This document shows positions 57,600-64,000 of a stretch of DNA of 64,000 nt, one piece after another. The translations under genes and the position numbers were made by a program. How positions within the stretch are numbered: the stretch's first letter is position 1; every line of letters begins with the position of its first letter. Source of the stretch: Anomaloglossus baeobatrachus (Eukaryota > Chordata > Amphibia > Anura > Aromobatidae); assembly GCF_048569485.1 (NCBI RefSeq), contig NC_134353.1:72747908-72811907 (forward strand), read 5' to 3'. The notes under the pieces were generated by a model. That model was not told the DNA's origin and did not search any database. It saw nothing but the letters and a program-made list of their open reading frames with translations.

Positions 57600-58971
57600 C
57601 ACTGTGTGCAGAATTATTAGGCAGATGAGTATTTTGATCACACGATACTTTTTATACATGTCGTCCTACTCCAAGCTGTATAGGCTGAGAGCCAACTACC
57701 AATATAGTAAATAATGTAATGTGCATCTTTGTAATGAGGAGGGGTGCGGTGTAATGACATCAACACCCTATATAAGGTGTGCCTAATTATTAGGCAACTT
57801 CCTTTCCTTTGGCAAAATGGGTCAGAAGAGAGATTTGACGGGCTCTGAAAAGTCCAAAATTGTGAGAAGTCTTGCAGAGGGATGCAGCAGTCTTGAAATT
57901 GCCAAACTTCTGAAGCGTGATCACCAAACAATCAAGCGTTTCACGGCAAATAGCCACCAGGGTCGCAAGAAGCGTGTTGGGCAAAAAAGGTGCAAAATAA
58001 CTGCCCATGAATTGAGGAAAATCAAGCGTGAAGCTGCCAAGATGCCATTTGCCACTAGTTTGGCCATATTTCAGAGCTGCAATGTTACTGGAGTATCAAA
58101 AAGCACAAGGTGTGCCATACTCAGGGACATGGCCAAGGTAAGGAAGGCTGAAAAACCACCACCTTTGAACAAGAAACATAAGATAAAACGTCAAGACTGG
58201 GCCAAGAAATATCTTAAGACTGATTTTTCAAAGGTTTTATAGACTGATGAAATGAGTGACTCTTGATGGGCCAGACGGATGGGCCAGAGGCTGGATCAGT
58301 AAAGGGCAGAGAGCTCCACTCCGACTCAGACGCCAGCAAGGTGGAGGTGGGCACTGGTATGGGCTGGTATCATCAAAGATGAACTTGTGGGACTTTTTCG
58401 GGTTGAGGATGGAGTGAAGCTCAACTCCCAGACCTACTGCCAGTTTCTGGAAGACAACTTCTTCAAGCAGAGGTACAGGAAGAAGTCGGTATCGTTCAAG
58501 AAAAACATGATTTTCATGCAGGACAATGCTCCATCACATGCATCAAACTACTCCACAGCGTGGCTGGCCAGTAAAGATCTAAAAAGGTGAAAAACTAATG
58601 ACATGGCCCCCTTGTTCACCTGATCTGAACCCCTTAGAGAACCTGTGGTCTCTCATAAAATGTAACATCTACAGGGAGGGAAAACAGTCCACCTCTCGGA
58701 ACAGTGTCTGGAGGCTGTGGTGGCTGCTGCACGCAATGTTGATCGTAAACAGATCAAGCACCTGACAGAATCTATGGATGATAGGCTGCTGAGTGTCATC
58801 ATAAAGAAAGGTGGCTATATTGGTCACGGATTTTTTGGGGTTTTTGTTTTTGCATGTCAGAGATGTTTATTTCTAAATTTTGTGCAGTTATATTGGTTTA
58901 CCTGGTGAAAATAAACACGTGACATGGGAATATATTTGGTTTTTATTAATTTGCCTAATAATTCTGCACAG
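57600..58971 (+). mobile_element. Tc1/mariner element, full length, inactivated
   Basis: Flanked by TA (57598-57599 and 58972-58973). The terminal repeats share 'cagaattattaggca'. The transposase starts at 57817 with MGQKRDLTGSEKSKIVRSLA, followed by a helix-turn-helix (SLEIAKLLKRDHQTIKRF). The frame stops at 58240-58242, just before the TDE with the first catalytic Asp. Further stops and shifts follow. Later pieces keep IFMQDNAPSHAS (second Asp, about 58,510-58,545) and a PDLNPLENLW block (final Glu, about 58,620-58,650). The gene is dead, but ends and gene order are complete. Confidence 0.9.
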
Positions 58972-59066
58972 TAATAGTTACCTGCACAAATAGATAAATC
59001 CGCAGAAGCAAGCTCCCGTGGGCACATAGCCTAAGAATTTGTGAAGCGTAAAGGAAATGCTGCATT

Positions 59067-60374
59067 GTTTTCTAAAATATTTTAAAAATATAAATCTGAA
59101 AAAACTGACATGAATTAGTATTCAGCCCCCTGAGTCAATACTTTGTAGGACCACCTTTCACTGTAGTTACTGCTACAAGCCTTTTGGGGGATGTCTCTCC
59201 AGCTTTGGACATTTAGAGGCTGAAATATTTGCCCATTCTTCTTTGCACACAAGCTCTCGCTCAGTGAGATTAGACTGAGACATCTGTGATCAGCAATTTT
59301 CAAGCTTTGCTACAAATTCTCAAAGGGATTTCAGTCTGGACTGTGACTGGACTGTCCACACACATGAATATGCTTTGATCTAAACCTTCCATTGTAGCTC
59401 TGGCAGCATGTTAACGGTCATGTCCAGCTTAAAGGTGAACCTGCGCCCCAGTCTCAAGTCTTTTGCAGCCTCTAACAGGTTTTCCTGCAGGATTGCCCTG
59501 TATTTAGGTCTATCCATATTTCCATCAATTCTGACCAGCTTCCTCATCCTTGCTGTAGAAAAGCCTCCCCACAGTATAAATTTGCCACCACCATGTGTGA
59601 CGGTGGGGATGGTATTTTCAGGGTGATGTGCAGTGTTAGTGTTCTGCCACATCTAGTGTTTTGAGTTTAGATGTAAAAGATATCCTTGGTCTCATCTGAC
59701 CAGAGCTCCTACTTCCACACGCTCGCTATGTCCCCTATATAAAGGCTTTTTCAAACTGCAAATGAGACTTCTCATGGCTTCTTGCTTTCAAAAATGTCTG
59801 TCCTCTTGCCAATTTTCCATAAAGACCAGATTTGTGGAGTATACAACTAATATTTGTCCTGTGGACAGATGCTCCCACCTGAGCTCTGATCTCTGTAGCT
59901 CTTCCACAGTGACCATAGGCCTTTTGGCTGCTTCTCTGGTTAGTGCTCTCCTTTTTTGGGATGTCAGTTTAGGTGGACAGCCATGTCTTGATAGGTTTAC
60001 CGTTCACCTTCCATTTTCGGCTGATGGATTGAATAGCGCGCCGTAAGATGTTCAGAGCTTGGGCTATTTTTTTTTTTTTTTCATAACCTAACCCTTCTTT
60101 ACGCTTCTCCAACACTTTATCGTTGACCTGTCCGGAGTGTTCCTTGGTTTCCATGATGCTGTGTGATCCCTAATGTTCTCAAAACAACTCAGAACAGCTG
60201 TAGTTATACTGAGAATACATTACCGATAGGTGGACTCAGTTTACTAATTTGGCGACTTATGGTGGCAATTGATCACTCAGGATATTTTTTTTTAGGGGTA
60301 TCAGATTACAGAAGGGCTGTATATTAATGCACATGACAATTTTCAGATTTATATTTTTTAAATATTTAGAAAAC
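59067..60374 (-). mobile_element. Tc1-like element, inactivated
   Basis: The inverted ends read 'gttttctaaaatattttaaa' and the complement of 'tttaaatatttagaaaac'. A TA duplication was not found outside them. On the minus strand the transposase begins METKEHSGQVNDKVLEKRKEG at 60154, followed by a paired-like HTH region (ALNILRRAIQSI..KWK). It resumes at about 59,652 as MWQNTNTAHHPENTIPTVTHGGG, which is the Tc1 'HGGGS..WG' region. Frame shifts and stops separate the parts. It is a close relative of the common fish and frog Tc1 transposons. Confidence 0.88.
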
Positions 60375-60479
60375 CACGGAGATCCCAGGATGGATGGACA
60401 TGTTACGGATATTAAAATGATGAAAAAATGTAAACATTTTCAAACCATCTGGATGTATTCAATATGGAGCATGAGCACC

Positions 60480-60750
60480 ATGTGCAGAAATCCCTGTACT
60501 TAAAGCCTTGGCTGCTATCAGTGACATTATTAATGGTCGTCTAAGGAAGATTCTGCAGCACTGAATGCATTTGGGTAAATCATCAAGATCCGCTGCTGGC
60601 AGCTCTGTTTACAATTGCCAACCAATGGTGTCCCACATTTGCTCAATGGGAGACAAGTCTGGAGACAGTGCAGGCCATGGTAGCACAGTCAGGCCGCACA
60701 GCCTGCTGACAGTAGCACGAGCAACATATGGTGTGGTATTGTCCTGTTAA
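60480..60750 (-). mobile_element. Mariner/Tc1 transposase C-terminal fragment
   Basis: On the minus strand: TVLPWPALSPDLSPIEQMW followed by DTIGWQL. This is the C-terminal catalytic block of a mariner-like transposase (final acidic residue in the PDLSPIE motif). Ends were not found; it is truncated. Confidence 0.75.
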
Positions 60751-60759
60751 GCAGTTTAT

Positions 60760-62048
60760 ATATAAAAAGAAAAAAGTTTAGTTACGTATAACACGGCTAC
60801 TAAATCTTTTATTGCCAGTGAAAACTTGCTGATTCCCATTTAAGTGAATTTACAACAACTTTATATCACAATGACTATGGAGTAGCAGGGAACCTGGGCT
60901 CCCAAGCTGTCCCTCAAGCTAGGGGTCCTATGCTATCCCTAACCTCAGGGATACTCCTGATGGTGGAGAAGTCTGAGTCTCCTTCCTGGCCCTGCTCCAG
61001 ACCGACCAATGCTGATCTGATTCCCCCTTCCTCTAGGGAGGGATGGACAGGAATGTGATGAAGCCCACAGATAAAGACAGACAAGGGAAGACCAAAATTC
61101 TGTCACACAGCACACACAAAGTTAAAAACAATAACAGATTCAGGAGGAAAAACAAGAGCAGGAAGAAAGCTACAAAACTACAGGGGTATACTCCACAACC
61201 GGTCCAAGCAATGACCACAAAACGTTCACCAGTAAGTCTGGGACAACACAACTCAAACTATAGAACAAACTATAGCTGGCAAGGGTGGAATGTTTCAACC
61301 AGCATAAATAGGAGGGGTACAGATGTGATATTGTGGGGAGGCCTATGTGACCAAAAGAGCAAGCAGACCAGCAAAGATTAACTCTTGCTAGCCTGCCTAT
61401 GAATCAGCACACAGCAGGTCGACACCCGAGTCTGCTTCTGTCATGTTTTTCCCACGTTGATATATTGCCTATTTCCAGCTCTATTGCACAGGACAGGCAG
61501 AGCTGACAGCATTTGACACTATTTTCTGCACTCGAGAATCATTATTACATTATTTTTTATTATTATTGTGTTTTTCTAACTTTCTTGCTCCTCAGTCTTT
61601 TCTCAGACAGATGTTCTTACATTTAGTAATGTCGTAGTTTACATTCTTGCAGATATTGCATTTCAGTCTCCCTTGCCAGTTTACATTTAGCGTCAGGGTC
61701 CGTCTACCTGGCGGAGCAGAGGGAAGCGAAGGTCAGAACTGCAATTTATTCTGACCCAGAAACGTATTGATGGCTCATAAAGAGAATCAGAAGAAAACAG
61801 AATGTGCTTCTCCGAATGGGAAGAACGTCTTTATTATCTTATATAATGTAAGAAGAGGTCGGGGCAGAGGAGAGGGGGTACACAACGAGGGTCTAGAAAG
61901 AGTTATTTTTTTCATTAAAGTAGAGCTATAATTAACACAATCTATGGTCGGTCCATGTACAATCCAGCGTCAGAGTGATAGATAATTCCAGGTTTAGTGA
62001 TCTAGAGTATAAAAAGGGTTACTAACATAGTCCCTGGTGGTCTAGGGT
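60760..62048. other. Unassigned repeat-like and single-copy-looking DNA
   Basis: At 60,880-61,440 the composition resembles a dispersed repeat, with no confirmed ends. The 112-codon frame at 61043-61381 shows no domain. 61,440-61,950 looks single-copy. At 61,960-62,048 there is a short remnant related to the 33-34 kb minisatellite ('tccctggtggtctagggtag'). Confidence 0.35.
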
Positions 62049-62050
62049 AG

Positions 62051-62118
62051 AAAAGAAGGGAATTTTGTTTACTTACCGTAAATTCCTTTTCTTCTAGCTC
62101 CAATTGGGAGACCCAGAC
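62051..62118. repeat. DIRS terminal inverted repeat
   Basis: 'gaagggaattttgtttactt' and 'accgtaaattccttttcttc' plus 'agctccaattgggagaccca'. Its reverse complement is at 62345-62415, the internal complementary region that DIRS elements use in forming their circular intermediate. Confidence 0.88.
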
Positions 62119-64000
62119 AATTGGGTGTATAGCTATGCCTCCGGAGGCCACACAAAGTATTACACTAAAAGTGTAAAGCCCCTCCCCTTCAGCCTATACA
62201 CCCCCCGTACTGCTACGGGCTCATCAGTTTTGGTGCAAAAGCCAGAAGGAGGAAAAAATTATAAACTGGTTTAAAGTAAATTCAATCCGAAGGAATATCG
62301 GAGAACTAAAACCATTTAACATGAACAACATGTGTATACAAAAAACAGGGGCGGGTGCTGGGTCTCCCAATTGGAGCTAGAAGAAAAGGAATTTACGGTA
62401 AGTAAACAAAATTCCCTTCTTCTTTGTCGCTCCTAATTGGGAGACCCAGACAATTGGGATGTCCAAAAGCAGTCCCTGGGTGGGTAAATAATACCTCATA
62501 ATAGAGCCGTAACGGCTCCGTCCTACAGGTGGGCAACTGCCGCCTGAAGGACTCGCCTACCTAGGCTGGCATCTGCCGAAGCATAGGTATGCATCTGATA
62601 GTGTTTCGTGAAAGTGTGCAGGCTCGACCAGGTAGTTGCCTGACACATCTGCTGAGCCGTAGCCTGGTGTCGCAAGGCCCAGGACGCTCCCACGGCCCTG
62701 GTAGAATGGGCCTTCAGTCCTGAGGGAACCGGAAGCCCCGAGGAACGGTAAGCTTCGAGAATTGGTTCCTTGATCCACCGAGCCAGGGTTGATTTGGAAG
62801 CTTGTGTCCCTTTACGCTGGCCAGCGACAAGGACAAAGAGAGCATCGGAGCGGCGCAGGGGCGCCGTACGAGAAATGTAGAGTCTGAGTGCTCTCACCAG
62901 ATCTAACAAGTGCAAATCCTTTTCACATTGGTGAACTGGATGAGGACAAAACGAGGGTAAGGAGATGTCCTGATTGAGATGAAAAGTGGGCAAGGCAAAT
63001 GGCCAGGGAGAAAACGCCTGAGCAGAGCACCACGACAGGAATATTTTCCACGTCCTGTGGTAGATCTTGGCGGACGTTGGTTTCCTAGCCTGTCTCATAG
63101 TGGCAATGACCTCTTGAGATAATCCTGAAGACGCTAGGATCCAGGACTCAATGGCCACACAGTCAGGTTGAGGGCCGCAGAATTCAGATGGAAAAACGGC
63201 CCTTGAGACAGCAAATCTGGTCGGTCTGGCAGTGCCCACGGTTGGCCGACCGTGAGATGCCACAGATCCGGGTACCACGACCTCCTCGGCCAGTCTGGAG
63301 CGACGAGGATGGCGCGGCGGCAGTCGGCCCTTATCTTGCGTAACACTCTGGGCAACAGAGCCAGAGGAAGAAACACATAAGGAAGCTGAAACTGCGACCA
63401 ATCCTGAACTAAGGCGTCTGCCGCCAGAGCTCTGTGATCTTGAGATCGAGCCATGAATGTTGGGACCTTGTTGTTGTGCCGTGACGCCATTAGGTCGACG
63501 TCCGGCATCCCCCAGCGGCAACAGATCTCCTGAAACACGTCCGGGTGAAGGGACCATTCCCCTGCGTCCATGCCCTGGCGACTGAGAAAGTCTGCTTCCC
63601 AGTTTTCTACGCCCGGGATGTGAACTGCGGATATGGTGGCTGCTGTGGCTTCCACCCACAGCAGAATCCTCCGGACTTCCTGGAAGGCTTGCCGACTGCG
63701 TGTCCCACCTTGGTGGTTGATGTAAGCCACCGCTGTGGAGTTGTCCGACTGAATTCGGATCTGCTTGCCTTCCAGCCACTGCTGGAACGCTTTTAGGGCA
63801 AGATACACTGCCCTGATCTCCAGAACATTGATCTGAAGTGAGGACTCTTGCTGAGTCCACGTACCCTGAGCCCTGTGGTGGAGAAAAACTGCTCCCCACC
63901 CTGACAGGCTCGCGTCCGTCGTGACCACCGCCCAGGATGGGGGTAGGAAGGATTTCCCTTTCGATAATGAGGTGGGAAGAAGCCACCACCGAAGGGAAGC
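62051..64000 (-). mobile_element. DIRS-type tyrosine-recombinase retroelement (fossil), terminal part
   Basis: The element runs off the window. The minus strand encodes, in overlapping frames typical of DIRS elements, an RNase H region (63134-63928; VTTDASLSGWGAV, then LEIRAVYLAL, IQSDNSTAVAYI, ADFLSRQ) and a tyrosine recombinase at the end of the 62523-63989 frame. The recombinase keeps the H-x-x-R (about residues 428-431) and a candidate nucleophile Tyr (about 464). After it come an internal complementary region (62345-62415) and the terminal repeat (62051-62118), which are inverted copies of each other. The visible part looks well preserved, but the rest is not in view, so I cannot say whether it is whole. 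Probably relatively young. Confidence 0.9.

Noticed and set aside
61043-61381. 112-codon plus-strand frame
   Set aside because: Basic low-complexity translation inside repeat-like DNA; no family resemblance.
62600-62620. 'tgtttcgtgaaag' as another hammerhead piece
   Set aside because: It lies in the DIRS recombinase region and lacks the CUGANGA partner and stems.

Overview
The window looks like intergenic or intronic DNA from a frog-like (anuran) amphibian genome. The support is the mixture of repeats: CR1-type LINEs with the amphibian-style 3' end, Tc1/mariner elements, a DIRS tyrosine-recombinase retroelement, a V-SINE, many long-TIR MITEs with promoter-like interiors, and minisatellite-rich DNA transposons. 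There are no operons, no closely packed genes and no CRISPR array. Almost every long open frame is a by-product of a tandem repeat, an inverted repeat or a transposon. The one host gene piece I can support is a terminal coding exon on the minus strand at 55,526-55,758. It encodes a CCCH zinc finger and probably belongs to TRMT44.

Layout. 0.9-4.3 kb: satellite-like array of 136/138-bp units. 5.3-10.95 kb: a CR1 LINE (minus strand) split inside its reverse-transcriptase domain by a 4.1-kb TTAA-flanked element that carries two unrelated tandem arrays. 13.5-19.5 kb: three insertions bearing hammerhead-ribozyme-like motifs, one a 0.47-kb hairpin, one a 0.68-kb element and one a 2.6-kb inverted repeat. 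19.8-24.8 kb: nested MITEs, one carrying a fourth hammerhead-like element. 24.8-31.6 kb: mostly unassigned single-copy-looking DNA with small MITEs and a 47-bp array. 31.6-36.7 kb: V-SINE, a mariner inside a 55-bp minisatellite, a LINE fragment and a 39-bp minisatellite. 36.7-39.6 kb: a broken LTR-element fossil lacking most of pol, with a related solo LTR at 41.5-42.0 kb. 43.6-50.0 kb: a large inverted-repeat element split by a 4.9-kb element, which itself contains a hAT-like element and an L1-like fragment. 51.9-57.5 kb: another member of that DNA-transposon family, a minisatellite with an insertion, the host exon, and a promoter-like MITE carrying a hammerhead-like element. 57.6-60.75 kb: three Tc1/mariner pieces. 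62.05 kb to the end: the terminal part of a DIRS element that continues past the window.

Most notable is a set of short non-coding insertions. Each carries a motif with the layout of a type-I hammerhead ribozyme (CUGANGA, stem II, GAAAC, a very short stem III, then a GUC-like triplet). Four of them are flanked by direct repeats of 13 bp (13-14 bp in one case). Hammerheads of this kind are known from Penelope-like retroelements and retrozymes, so I infer a non-autonomous, ribozyme-bearing retroelement family. No Penelope-like coding region is present in the window.
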